Assembly: GCA_040754075.1 (NCBI GenBank)
Contig: JBFMDH010000034.1
Location: forward strand, 1 to 64,000
DNA: 64,000 nt
Origin: Acidobacteriota bacterium
Lineage (GTDB): Bacteria > Acidobacteriota > Blastocatellia > UBA7656
Direction of reading: 5' to 3'
Of the stretch, positions 53,007-61,710 are shown piece by piece; position 1 is the stretch's first letter; each line of letters opens with the position of its first letter. Below the pieces are notes generated by a model that was given only the letters and a program-made list of their open reading frames with translations, made no database searches and was not told where the DNA came from. The translations under genes and the position numbers were made by a program.

Positions 53007-53232
53007 TTGAGGTTTATCGTTGCGCCTGTAACCCAATGCTTTGAACTTAAAGATGAACCCAAAGATGACAGAACAAACGGAAATATCGGAACAAACAGAT
53101 CGAAAAACTTTTGAAAAAGGTAATGCAAAAAATTGCCGATGCGGTTTTGTCTATTCGGTTATTTCCATTTGTTCCGTAGTCTCTTTTACTTTGAATTGAT
53201 GCCGGATGGCGGGCTGAGAGAGTAGCATCACC

Positions 53233-54591
53233 ATGCAAGAAACGGAAATGACCAACGAAAAAGTCAATAGCGATTTGTTGAGACCGCTCAAAGAGACCGG
53301 ATGGGCTTGGCGCGTCACGGTCATCGTTTGCCTGTTATTTTTAGCGGCGGCATTTGCCTCGTTTCTTGTGCAACTGAGTCGCGGTATCGGCGTGTGGGGC
53401 ATCAATCGCCCGGTGATGTGGGCGTTTGATATTACCAATTTCGTTTTCTGGATTGGCATTTCCCACGCCGGCACTTTGATTTCAGCCATTCTGCGCGTCA
53501 GTCGCGCGGAGTGGCGTCGGCCGGTCACCCGTTGCGCCGAAGCGATTACGGTCTTTGCGTTGATGATTGGCGGCATTTTTCCGATTGTCCATCTCGGCAA
53601 ACCTTTATTGTTTTATTGGCTCGCGCCTTATCCGAACGACCGCGGATTATGGCCCAATTTCCGCTCGCCGCTGCTCTGGGATTTCTTCGCTATCAATGCC
53701 TATTTTATCGGCTCGTTGATTTATCTCTATCTGCCGCTGATTCCAGACCTTGCTTTGGTGCGCGATAAATCCACCGGCGCGCGCAAACGGATTTACGCCA
53801 AACTGAGTCTCGGTTGGCGCGGCACCCAGCGTCAATGGGCGCGACTGGAGAAAGCCGTACAGGTGATGGCGGTCATCATCATTCCGGTAGCGGTTTCCGT
53901 GCATACCATCGTGTCCTGGGATTTTGCGATGGCGATTCAACCGATGTGGCATTCAACCATCTTTGGTCCGTACTTTGTCGCGGGGGCAATCTTTTCCGGT
54001 ATCGCGGCGTTGATTTTGGCAATGGCTGTCATCCGCCGCATCTTTCATCTCGAAGAATACCTGCGCCCATTGCATTTTACGAACCTCGGCTTTTTGCTGC
54101 TGACCATGAGCCTGATCTGGTTTTACTTCACCTTTGCCGAATACCTGACCGTCTGGTACGGCAACGAGCCGCATGAAAAAGTGGTGTTCGATTCCAAAGT
54201 GAGCGGGCACTATGCGCCGATGTTCTGGACGATGGTCATCTGTTGCTTTTTTATCCCCGCGCCGATTCTGGCGATTAAAAAATTGCGCACCATTACGGGA
54301 ATGGTCATTGCTTCGGCGGCGGTGCTGGTTGGCATGTGGATTGAACGTTTTTTAATTATTGTGCCGACGCTGGCGCAACCGCGCTTCACGTTTAACTGGG
54401 GCAGCTATCAGCCGACGATTTATGAAATCGCCATCGCCGTCGGCACGATTGCTTATTTCGTGTTGTTGTATGCCATGTTTACCAAGCTTTTTCCAATCGT
54501 CGCCATCTGGGAATACAAAGAAGGCTTGCGTCATCATCGCGAAGAACTCCATCCGGTTGTGAAAGAACCGGCAATGATGGTAAGCGATTAA
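53233..54591 (+). CDS. actC: alternative complex III NrfD/PsrC-like membrane subunit
   Basis: The 452-residue protein has about ten transmembrane helices and the NrfD family features GIGVWGINRPVMWAFDITNF, WIGISHAGTLISAILR, HLGKPLLFYWL and WHSTIFGPYFVAGAIFSG. ActC is the quinol-oxidising integral subunit. The start at 53233 is uncertain; a second ATG five codons later is equally likely. The preceding 226-bp gap contains an inverted pair GAACAAACGGAAATA (53071-53085) with TATTTCCATTTGTTC (53160-53174), matching at 14 of 15 positions. It is followed by actD. Confidence 0.92.
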   Translation: MQETEMTNEKVNSDLLRPLKETGWAWRVTVIVCLLFLAAAFASFLVQLSRGIGVWGINRPVMWAFDITNFVFWIGISHAGTLISAILRVSRAEWRRPVTRCAEAITVFALMIGGIFPIVHLGKPLLFYWLAPYPNDRGLWPNFRSPLLWDFFAINAYFIGSLIYLYLPLIPDLALVRDKSTGARKRIYAKLSLGWRGTQRQWARLEKAVQVMAVIIIPVAVSVHTIVSWDFAMAIQPMWHSTIFGPYFVAGAIFSGIAALILAMAVIRRIFHLEEYLRPLHFTNLGFLLLTMSLIWFYFTFAEYLTVWYGNEPHEKVVFDSKVSGHYAPMFWTMVICCFFIPAPILAIKKLRTITGMVIASAAVLVGMWIERFLIIVPTLAQPRFTFNWGSYQPTIYEIAIAVGTIAYFVLLYAMFTKLFPIVAIWEYKEGLRHHREELHPVVKEPAMMVSD

Positions 54592-54712
54592 GCAGGGGCG
54601 TTTGATTGTTTTAGCTATTGAAGTTGAATTCTTCACGAAAGACACGAAGCCACGAAGAACAAAATAAAATTTGTTTCGGGTTCTTTGTGCGCTTCAGGTT
54701 CCATTGGAATTT

Positions 54713-55207
54713 ATGACTGAAACCATTCTGGCAGCATTCGCCACTCACGAAGACGCCTTAGAGGCGGCGCGCGCTTTGCGCCGCGAGGGGCTACGGGAAA
54801 TCGAACTGATGTCGAGCGAACCGATTCACGAAGCGATGAATGGCGACTCGTCAAAAAGCCTCATCACCTGGTTTACGATTGCGGGCGGCATCACCGGCGC
54901 GACGGCGGCGATATTACTAACCGTTCTGACCTCGCGTCACGTCAACATTGTCACAGGGGGAATGCCGGTCGTTTCGTTCTGGGCTTTCGGGGTCATTATC
55001 TTTGAAACCGCGATGTTCACTGCCGTGTTGTTCGCACTGGGGCGAATGCTTTACGAAGCGCGATTATTCGGCGGCTCGCCGGTTGATTACGATGAAGCGG
55101 TCAGCGATGACAAGGTGGTTATGGCTGTGCGGTGCAGCGACGAAGCTTCAGTCAATACCGCAAAAACTTTGCTCAATGCAAACAACGCCACTCTCAATAT
55201 TGATTAA
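54713..55207 (+). CDS. actD: alternative complex III DUF3341 subunit
   Basis: The 164-residue protein has an N-terminal ferredoxin-like cytoplasmic domain (ILAAFATHEDALEAARALRR) and two transmembrane helices (TWFTIAGGITGATAAILLTV and FWAFGVIIFETAMFTAVLF). The conserved GGMPVVSFWAF and the tail AVRCSDEASVNTAKTLL complete the DUF3341 pattern. ActD is a structural membrane subunit of ACIII. I chose the ATG at 54713; an earlier TTG would add 14 residues from a CACGAAG-type repeat. No actE or actF follows; the next element is a dispersed repeat. Confidence 0.88.
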   Translation: MTETILAAFATHEDALEAARALRREGLREIELMSSEPIHEAMNGDSSKSLITWFTIAGGITGATAAILLTVLTSRHVNIVTGGMPVVSFWAFGVIIFETAMFTAVLFALGRMLYEARLFGGSPVDYDEAVSDDKVVMAVRCSDEASVNTAKTLLNANNATLNID

Positions 55208-55239
55208 ATAAATCTCCTCCAAAAAGCAATGCAGGGAAA

Positions 55240-55371
55240 AAAAGCAGAAGATGTGACAAAGGGTGAAGGGTACGCGAAGCTGCCTCGCGTGTGCGGATTG
55301 CAGAAGCGGCGGAGAATCCGGTTGATAAGCGTTATCTTTTAAAACTCCGCAACTCCTGGCACGCCTTTGCT
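55240..55371 (+). repeat. 132-bp dispersed repeat, copy B
   Basis: Copy B of the element at 19265-19396, in the same orientation. It is bordered by AATGCAGGG (55228-55236) and CTCTGCATT (55370-55378), which form imperfect inverted termini. It starts about 20 bp after the actD stop, the place where actE would normally begin. The rest of the gap to 55556 is AT-rich with a GGGAG ribosome-binding site at its end. Confidence 0.8.
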
Positions 55372-55556
55372 CTGCATTATCGCCTGGAAATCAATCCGCT
55401 GAAAGTGGCTGCAACCTCTCCTATGCATAATCAAACACTCACCAAATTCAGGCTTTTTAACAAATTTTAACAATTCCCAATGTATCTTTTTGCGCTTTCG
55501 CAGTTCTTCCAAAATGTAGGAGCGACCTGAATAAATAAACAACAAGGGAGTTCCTC

Positions 55557-56006
55557 ATGAAGAGAGTTCTATGCATTTTAGTCACCGTCACTTGCCTGCT
55601 GGTCGCTCCGGTCGTCGCGCAGGAGAAATACATAACCCTTTATAGTCAACCGATTCCCGAAAGCGACCTCATCACGATTCAAGATGACAGTACAGGGAAT
55701 TTTTTACTCATCAGTCTTTCAAGCGGCGAATACAAATTTTATCGTTGCCGTGATGGTCTGACCTTTGCCGGTATAGGAACCGTAAAATTAAATGGCTGTG
55801 CAGTGACTTTTGAATCAATCGATAAACTCCATCGGGTGCTGGCTTCGGTCGATGAATGCGACCAACAGGCAAAAGCGGCTATTGAAATTTTCACGCGCTG
55901 GGGAAATAAATTCGATATTGAACCGATTAAAGAATATTTGAGCGATTCCAATATGCGGGATAGCACGACGGAATGTACAACGAAAGCGCAATCCACCAAA
56001 CCCTAG
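55557..56006 (+). CDS. small exported protein, function unknown
   Basis: The 149-residue protein has a clear signal peptide (KRVLCILVTVTCLLVAPVVAQ). The mature part is about 125 residues with several cysteines (YRCRDG, LNGCAV, VDECDQQ, TECTTK) that could form disulfides in the periplasm. I do not recognise a family. It follows AACAAGGGAG at good distance. It is unlike ActE (no CxxCH), so it does not complete the complex III cluster. Confidence 0.7.
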   Translation: MKRVLCILVTVTCLLVAPVVAQEKYITLYSQPIPESDLITIQDDSTGNFLLISLSSGEYKFYRCRDGLTFAGIGTVKLNGCAVTFESIDKLHRVLASVDECDQQAKAAIEIFTRWGNKFDIEPIKEYLSDSNMRDSTTECTTKAQSTKP

Positions 56007-56060
56007 AATCGGGCGAACGGCAATCATTCATGGCTCAATTGCCGATATGCCCAACGATAA

Positions 56061-56154
56061 GCTTTGCCTGTAAGTTTGGCTTTACCATCGAGACACGGGT
56101 CTATATGGTAATACGGTCCTCCTATACTTGCAGGCAAAGCTCTATATTTTTTTC
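56061..56154 (+). terminator. long hairpin with T-run after the 149-residue gene
   Basis: GCTTTGCCTG (56061-56070) pairs perfectly with CAGGCAAAGC (56131-56140). An inner stem TTACCAT (56082-56088) with ATGGTAA (56105-56111) adds to it. CTATATTTTTTT follows. It may be the terminator of the upstream gene or part of a structured RNA. The rest of 56007-56380 holds no clear gene. Confidence 0.55.
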
Positions 56155-56380
56155 CTGACGTTTAATCCTCGACAGCATTTCAACCCGCGATAATCAAGCG
56201 CCCTGAGAAATCCATTCTAAAAAACCTTCCGTAATTTCTACATTGATGTTTTTCAATTTCGCCGAAGCGAGTATGATTAAGTAGGTCAACAGCCAAGGAT
56301 TCGCAACCGGACGCTTGAGTAAAAACCTCGCGAACAAGCGCCGAAAATTCTTAACAACTCAGTTTGTCAGAGGGATCGCA

Positions 56381-58234
56381 ATGAAATCTAATCTGATGAA
56401 ACCTTTTGTTCGTGCCACTTTTTTCGCTTTCAGTGTTTTGCTGATGGCGGTTTCGACATCCCCCGCGCAATCGGCAGATGACCAGCGACGCCTACAGGTA
56501 CAACCATCCGTCAATCGCCTGCCCGGCAATGCCAAACGTTATGCGTTGATTGTCGGGGTTGATGAATATCAGGATTCGCAAATCAACAAACTCACCGGCG
56601 CATCCAATGATGCCAAGGCGCTCGCCGACGCGCTGGTCAAATACGCAGGATTTCCGGGCGAAAATGTCATCCTTTTGACTTCCAATCAGGCGGTCGAATT
56701 GCAACCGACACGCGCCAACATACTGCGCCGGTTGTCGAATTTGCGGCAGGTGGTTCCTAAAGATGGACTCTTATTGTTTTCCTTCGCAGGACATGGCATT
56801 GAACGCAATGGTCGCGCTTACCTGTTGCCGATGGATGCGCAGGTCAGCACAGACATCGCCTTGCTCGAAGATTCCGCGATTAATGTCGAAGCCATGCGTG
56901 ACCGCATACGGCAAACCAATGTCGGGCAGGTGCTGCTCATCCTTGATGCCTGTCGCAACAATCCGACAACCGGACGCGGCGAATCGCGGAGCATTTTAAC
57001 CCGCACCTATACCGATGGCTTCAATTTTGATTTACGCAATCAGGACATCACGGCGTTTGCAACCCTGTATGCCACAGGGGTCGGACAGGCGGCGCTGGAA
57101 TTCAAAGATAAAAAGCAGGGCTATTTCACCTGGGCATTGGTTGAAGGCATGAGAGGCGCTGCGGCAAACAGCAAAGGCGAAGTCACCCTTGCGGGGTTGG
57201 TGAAATATGTACAGGAAACCGTGCCCAAGCGCGTCGCTATCGATTATGGCGCGGGCGAACGACAATACCCGTGGGCAGACATTCAAGGCTACAAAGCTGA
57301 CGAACTGGTTCTAGCGGTTGCCGGTTCAACGGTGAGCGCCGTCAGTACCACGCCGCCTGCGCGGGTTGACCCGGCGGCAGTCGAACTCAGTTTCTGGGAA
57401 ACGATAAAAGACAGCAACGACCCCGAAGATTTCAAAGCCTATCTGGAAAAATATCCGAACGGCACTTTTGCGGGGTTAGCCAGACGCCGCGCTTATCCGA
57501 CGCCATCTGACCCCGCGCGTAAAACTACGCCTACGCGACCCGCAAACCCGCGACCCGCGGAACCGGGCGCAGCGGTTACCGCAGAAGTCGCGCGCATCCT
57601 TGATAGATATATTCAATCGGTGGGCGGCAAAACCGCGATTGAAAATGTGACCTCGGTTTCCGCAAGCGGCGATTTTGAAATTCCCACACACGGCACCAAA
57701 GGAACCCTTCTCAGTTTCACCAAAGCGCCGGATAAAGCGTATTCAAAAATTACCGTGCCCGGTGTGCTCACCATCACCCAGGGTTACGATGGCAAAGTCG
57801 GATGGATTCAGGATACGGTCAATGGGGTTCGTGAAAAGAAAAGCCTGGAACTCGAAGGCGCCAAACTCGATAGCGTCTTCTACAATCAAACGAAACTTCG
57901 AGAGATGTATTCCATTCTCGAACTCATCGGAACACAGGCGGTCGGCGCGCGACAAGCACACGTCATTTTAGCGACCACGCCCAGCGGCATTTCAGACAAA
58001 TATTATTTCGATACGCAAACCGGTTTATTGATTCGTCAGGACAGCGACCGAACTGCCCCCGAAGGGCGAACCTTAACCGAAACTTATTATGAAGATTACA
58101 CAAGCGTGTGCGGCATTCTGTTGCCATCGGTGTTTCGTTCCGTCAGTCCGCAAATCACCACCATATTGAAAATCAAAACCTTTGATTGCAACAAAGCAAT
58201 TAATGACACGATGTTTATCATGCCACGCAAATAA
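56381..58234 (+). CDS. exported caspase-like (C14) peptidase fused to a LolA-like domain
   Basis: The 617-residue protein has a signal peptide (TFFAFSVLLMAVSTSPAQS). A C14 caspase-like domain follows (RYALIVGVDEYQDSQINKL to about residue 290), with the catalytic dyad His in FSFAGHGIE (about 138) and Cys in LILDACRNN (about 193). A short FWETIKDSNDPEDFKAYLEKYP segment is typical of bacterial caspase-like proteins. After a Pro-rich linker, the C-terminal 200 residues (ILDRYIQSVGGKTAIENV to YEDYTSVCGILLPSVF) resemble LolA/outer-membrane lipoprotein-sorting beta domains. I chose the ATG at 56381 because GAGGGATC precedes it. Confidence 0.85.
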   Translation: MKSNLMKPFVRATFFAFSVLLMAVSTSPAQSADDQRRLQVQPSVNRLPGNAKRYALIVGVDEYQDSQINKLTGASNDAKALADALVKYAGFPGENVILLTSNQAVELQPTRANILRRLSNLRQVVPKDGLLLFSFAGHGIERNGRAYLLPMDAQVSTDIALLEDSAINVEAMRDRIRQTNVGQVLLILDACRNNPTTGRGESRSILTRTYTDGFNFDLRNQDITAFATLYATGVGQAALEFKDKKQGYFTWALVEGMRGAAANSKGEVTLAGLVKYVQETVPKRVAIDYGAGERQYPWADIQGYKADELVLAVAGSTVSAVSTTPPARVDPAAVELSFWETIKDSNDPEDFKAYLEKYPNGTFAGLARRRAYPTPSDPARKTTPTRPANPRPAEPGAAVTAEVARILDRYIQSVGGKTAIENVTSVSASGDFEIPTHGTKGTLLSFTKAPDKAYSKITVPGVLTITQGYDGKVGWIQDTVNGVREKKSLELEGAKLDSVFYNQTKLREMYSILELIGTQAVGARQAHVILATTPSGISDKYYFDTQTGLLIRQDSDRTAPEGRTLTETYYEDYTSVCGILLPSVFRSVSPQITTILKIKTFDCNKAINDTMFIMPRK

Positions 58235-58315
58235 ACTGAATTTAAAAAGAAAGCCTGCAACCTTCATAAAGGGCAAAGCGTAGAAAAAGTCTTAACTGAA
58301 AAACCGGAGAGGCTG

Positions 58316-59314
58316 ATGAAAAAACTGCTGATAATCTTTTCTCTGCTGTTTACTACCCAGACATTTTACGGACAAAACCCTCAGAAAACCGCTTCGCCTG
58401 AACCGCAACGAGGCAAACCTATAGTTATTCCGACGCGCTATGACGAGCATCGCTTTGTGGCGTTGCCGGTTACGGATGGCGGACAGCAACTCGCTTTTTT
58501 CACGGATTCAGGTGGCGGGTTGTTTATATTCGATGACACAGCAGAAAAACTGAAACTCGATATACATCAAGGCGAAGAAAAAGGCGAAGACGGTCAACCG
58601 GTTAAATTTGCCGCGCTGCCCGGTTTCAAAGCCAGTGCCTTAATTCCGCAACCGCTCGGCAAAGCGGACGGGCGATTGTTTGTGATGGGGCATAAAAATG
58701 CGCCGCCGACTTTTGCAAAATATGACGGGATGCTTGGTCAACAGTGGTTCGCCGGTCGCACCTGGACATTCGATTATCCGAAACAACAATTGCTCTGGCG
58801 CGCCGCAGGCGACCTGCCCAAACATCAACCGGCACAGGCTGTGAAATTATTTTTTAAAACCGATGCGACCGGAAAACACCTCACAGACTTTGCGCGCATT
58901 CCTGTTGAAATTGATGGCGAGGTCATCGACTTTTTATTCGACACCGGCGCGACCAATGTTTTGCCCGATGAGGTGTTAAAGGTGATTAACGATGGTCGAC
59001 CGGCGGAACGTGCCGCCAGTTTTCTTACCAAATCGCAATTCGACAAATGGAAGCAGAAACACCCCGAGTGGCGGGTGTTGGAAAACATCAAAACCATGAC
59101 CGGCAATGCCATGATTGAAGTGCCGAAAATCAAGCTCGGTGGATTTGAAGTCGGACCCGTCTGGTTCACCGTACAATCCGACAACGCTTTTCACAAATAC
59201 ATGGCGCAGTGGATGGATAAACCAACCGAAGGCGCGCTTGGCGGCTCGGCGCTGCATTACTTGCGCGTCACGGTTGACTGGACTAATGGTATTGCGGTAT
59301 TCGAGAAACCTTAA
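58316..59314 (+). CDS. exported retropepsin-like aspartyl protease
   Basis: The 332-residue protein has a signal peptide (LLIIFSLLFTTQTFYG) and two aspartyl protease-like halves. The first has FFTDSGGGLFIFD (about residue 62). The second has FLFDTGATNVLPDEV (about 204), which is the canonical hydrophobic-DTGA catalytic motif, and the first half's DSG is a variant. The C-terminal GALGGSALHYLRVTVDW matches the retropepsin-like flap/GxD region. It begins after AACCGGAGAGGCTG. The next gene starts two bases after its stop, so they share a transcript. Confidence 0.8.
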   Translation: MKKLLIIFSLLFTTQTFYGQNPQKTASPEPQRGKPIVIPTRYDEHRFVALPVTDGGQQLAFFTDSGGGLFIFDDTAEKLKLDIHQGEEKGEDGQPVKFAALPGFKASALIPQPLGKADGRLFVMGHKNAPPTFAKYDGMLGQQWFAGRTWTFDYPKQQLLWRAAGDLPKHQPAQAVKLFFKTDATGKHLTDFARIPVEIDGEVIDFLFDTGATNVLPDEVLKVINDGRPAERAASFLTKSQFDKWKQKHPEWRVLENIKTMTGNAMIEVPKIKLGGFEVGPVWFTVQSDNAFHKYMAQWMDKPTEGALGGSALHYLRVTVDWTNGIAVFEKP

Positions 59315-59315
59315 A

Positions 59316-60146
59316 ATGAAAAAGCCTGAACCCCTCATTGTTGTCGATTTGTTTCCGTTGCTACTTGATGGCTTGCTTGAATTGCTCGCAAGTTTATCGC
59401 CGTCCGACTGGCAAAAAGCGACGGTCTGCAAAGACTGGTCGGTCAAAGACCTTGCCGCGCATCTGCTTGGCGGCGACGTCGGCATTCTCTCGCGCAAACG
59501 CGATGGCTTTGCATTCGTCAATAAATCTATCGACAGTTGGGCAGAACTCGTGGCATTCATCAATGAATTGAATGCTGTTTGGGTGCAGGCAGCCGGGCGG
59601 TTCAGCCCGCGCCTGCTGTGCGAGTTGCTGAGATTGACCGGCGAGCAGGTCTGCGATTATTTCAAAACCTTAGACCCCTGGGCGGTTGGCGACCCTGTGA
59701 GTTGGGCGGGCGATGAACCTGCGCCGGTGTGGTTGGATTTAGCGCGTGAGTATACGGAACGCTGGCATCATCAACAACAGATACGCGATGCGGTTCAGCG
59801 ACCGGGAATGAAAGAGCCGAAATTTTTTGCGCCGGTTCTCGACGCTTTCGTTCGCGCCTTGCCACATACCTATCGCAATGTTGAAGCCGATGAAAACACC
59901 CTCGTCACTTTAACGATTACAGGCGCAGCCGGTGGTCGCTGGTCGTTGCTCAGAGAAACGCAAATGTGGAATCTTTACCTTGATGTTGAGCGTCAGCCTG
60001 ATGCAGAACTGGTGATGGATGAAGACCTCGCCTGGCGATTGTTTACGAAAGGCGTGAACAAAGACCAGGCGCACAGGGTTGTAACTTTCAAAGGCGATGA
60101 ACGATTTGCTCTTAACGCATTGAATATGATTTCCGTCATCGCGTAA
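59316..60146 (+). CDS. DinB-fold protein, maleylpyruvate isomerase N-terminal-like
   Basis: The 276-residue protein begins with a DinB/mycothiol-dependent maleylpyruvate isomerase-type helical bundle: LLELLASLSPSDWQKATVCKDWSVKDLAAHLLGGDV, with the metal-type histidine in AHLLG and a later REYTERWHHQQQIRDA. The C-terminal part (VTLTITGAAGGRWSL, LVMDEDLAWRLFTKG) resembles the SCP2-like or MDMPI C-terminal domain. Such enzymes use a low-molecular-weight thiol cofactor; which thiol is unknown. Its ATG is two bases after the retropepsin stop. The start favours MKKPEPLIVV. Confidence 0.78.
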   Translation: MKKPEPLIVVDLFPLLLDGLLELLASLSPSDWQKATVCKDWSVKDLAAHLLGGDVGILSRKRDGFAFVNKSIDSWAELVAFINELNAVWVQAAGRFSPRLLCELLRLTGEQVCDYFKTLDPWAVGDPVSWAGDEPAPVWLDLAREYTERWHHQQQIRDAVQRPGMKEPKFFAPVLDAFVRALPHTYRNVEADENTLVTLTITGAAGGRWSLLRETQMWNLYLDVERQPDAELVMDEDLAWRLFTKGVNKDQAHRVVTFKGDERFALNALNMISVIA

Positions 60147-60166
60147 AATTGCCCGCGCGAGTTTTT

Positions 60167-61009
60167 ATGAATCTCTCACCCGAACAAATCGCTCGCTATG
60201 AAGAGGACGGGTTTCTCGTCCTTGAGAATTTCATCGGTCGCGATGAATGCGAATCGCTGAAAGCGCGCGCCGAAATGCTGGTTGAAGCCTTTGAACCGCA
60301 AGCAGTGAGGTCCATCTTTTCGACGCGCGAACAGTCCCGCACCAGTGATGAATACTTTTTAGATTCGGGCGATAAAATCAGTTTCTTTTTTGAAGAAGAT
60401 GCCTTTGACGGCGCAGGCAATTTACGCCAGAGCAAAGCCGAGTCCATCAATAAAATCGGGCACGCATTGCATGACCTCGACCCGGTCTTTGAAAAATTTT
60501 CGCGCCAGCCAAAAATAAAAGAGGTGGTTGATTCGTTGGATTATCGCAAGCCGCTGCTATTGCAATCCATGTACATTTTTAAACAACCGAACATCGGCGG
60601 CGAAGTGACCTGTCATCAGGATGCGACGTTTCTTTATACCGAACCCATGAGTGTGATGGGCTTATGGTTTGCGCTCGAAGACGCCACGCCTGAAAACGGT
60701 TGTATGTACGCGATTCGCGGCGGGCATAAACTCGGACTGAAAAAACGTTTCGCGCGCGCGGCAGAAGGCGGCACTAAATTCATCACGCTTGATGAAACGC
60801 CCTTCCCCGATGATGAACCGGTTTGTCTGGCGGTTCGGCAGGGGACGTTGATTTTACTGCACGGGTTGTTGCCGCATTTAAGCGGCGCAAATCATTCGAC
60901 GAAATCGCGTCACGCTTATACGCTTCACGTTATTGACGGCGCGTGCGACTATCCGCAAGACAATTGGTTGCGTCGCCGTGAAGGTATGCCGCCGCGTGGC
61001 TTTGAATAA
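60167..61009 (+). CDS. phytanoyl-CoA dioxygenase family protein
   Basis: This Fe(II)/2-oxoglutarate-dependent oxygenase of about 280 residues has the PhyH pattern: IARYEEDGFLVLENFIGRDE at the start, the metal-binding HxD in EVTCHQDATFLYTEP (about residue 148), the distal His in LLPHLSGANHSTKSRHAYTLH with the 2-oxoglutarate-binding Arg, and WFALEDATPENGCMYAIRGGH. Substrate is unknown; family members hydroxylate small molecules. I start it at the ATG 60167; an upstream TTG adds six residues. It is probably in one transcript with the DinB-like and GNAT genes. Confidence 0.9.
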   Translation: MNLSPEQIARYEEDGFLVLENFIGRDECESLKARAEMLVEAFEPQAVRSIFSTREQSRTSDEYFLDSGDKISFFFEEDAFDGAGNLRQSKAESINKIGHALHDLDPVFEKFSRQPKIKEVVDSLDYRKPLLLQSMYIFKQPNIGGEVTCHQDATFLYTEPMSVMGLWFALEDATPENGCMYAIRGGHKLGLKKRFARAAEGGTKFITLDETPFPDDEPVCLAVRQGTLILLHGLLPHLSGANHSTKSRHAYTLHVIDGACDYPQDNWLRRREGMPPRGFE

Positions 61010-61014
61010 AGGTT

Positions 61015-61527
61015 ATGGAATTGAAGTTTGAAAATTTCACCTTGCGTAATTTTCGCGCAGGCGATGAACCCTCGATGGCGCATCACGCCAACAATCGTAA
61101 AATCTGGCGCAATCTGCGCGACCGCTTTCCGCATCCATACACGCTTGACGATGCAACGTGGTGGATTCAATATGCCAATTCGACAATTCCGGTGACCAAC
61201 TTTGCCATTGCAGTTGATAGCGAAGTAGTCGGCGGCATCGGATTAATTTTGCGCGATGATGTCTATCGCCGGTCGGCGGAAATCGGTTACTGGCTTGGCG
61301 AAGAGTTCTGGGGAAAAGGCATGGTCACGCAGGCGGTTCGCGCGATGACCGACTATGGGTTTGCCAATTTTGAGGTGTGCCGCATCTTTGCAGAGGTCTT
61401 TGAATGGAATCCGGCGTCGATGCGTGTGCTTGAAAAAGCCGGTTATCAATTTGAAGGGCGATTAAAAAAAGCGGTATTCAAAGACGGACAAATCATCGAC
61501 GCCTGCATTTATGCTATCGCGCGTTAA
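61015..61527 (+). CDS. GNAT N-acetyltransferase, RimJ/RimL type
   Basis: The 170-residue protein has the GNAT fold typical of RimJ/RimL enzymes: NFTLRNFRAGDEPSMAHHAN at the N-terminus, FAIAVDSEVVGGIGLILRDD, EIGYWLGEEFWGKGMVTQAVRAM (acetyl-CoA-binding motif A), RIFAEVFEWNPASMRVLEKAG and the tail FEGRLKKAVFKDGQIID. It acetylates an amine or protein N-terminus. It starts six bases after the PhyH gene stop, so they are co-transcribed. No antibiotic-resistance motif is evident. Confidence 0.9.
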   Translation: MELKFENFTLRNFRAGDEPSMAHHANNRKIWRNLRDRFPHPYTLDDATWWIQYANSTIPVTNFAIAVDSEVVGGIGLILRDDVYRRSAEIGYWLGEEFWGKGMVTQAVRAMTDYGFANFEVCRIFAEVFEWNPASMRVLEKAGYQFEGRLKKAVFKDGQIIDACIYAIAR

Positions 61528-61582
61528 ATAGATTTTTGGAACGCGCTATCAAATTTTAAATAGTTCTTACTTTTGTGGATTG

Positions 61583-61659
61583 CCTCCGGCTTTAGCTGGA
61601 GGTATGTATTGCAGGCAGATAAATGGGCTTTAACCCAAGGCGGCATCAGGCTAAAGCCC
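61583..61659. repeat. REP-like palindromes with GGCTTTAG cores
   Basis: CCTCCGGC (61583-61590) pairs with GCTGGAGG (61595-61602) around TTTA. GGGCTTTA (61625-61632) pairs perfectly with TAAAGCCC (61652-61659). The two hairpins share a GGCTTTA/TAAAGCC core and lie between the GNAT gene and a MITE-like element. No protein is evident in 61528-61877. Confidence 0.65.
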
Positions 61660-61710
61660 GGTTTACTTCTGCCTTCTGTCCATGCATCGAAAGATGGAAG
61701 CAATTCAATC

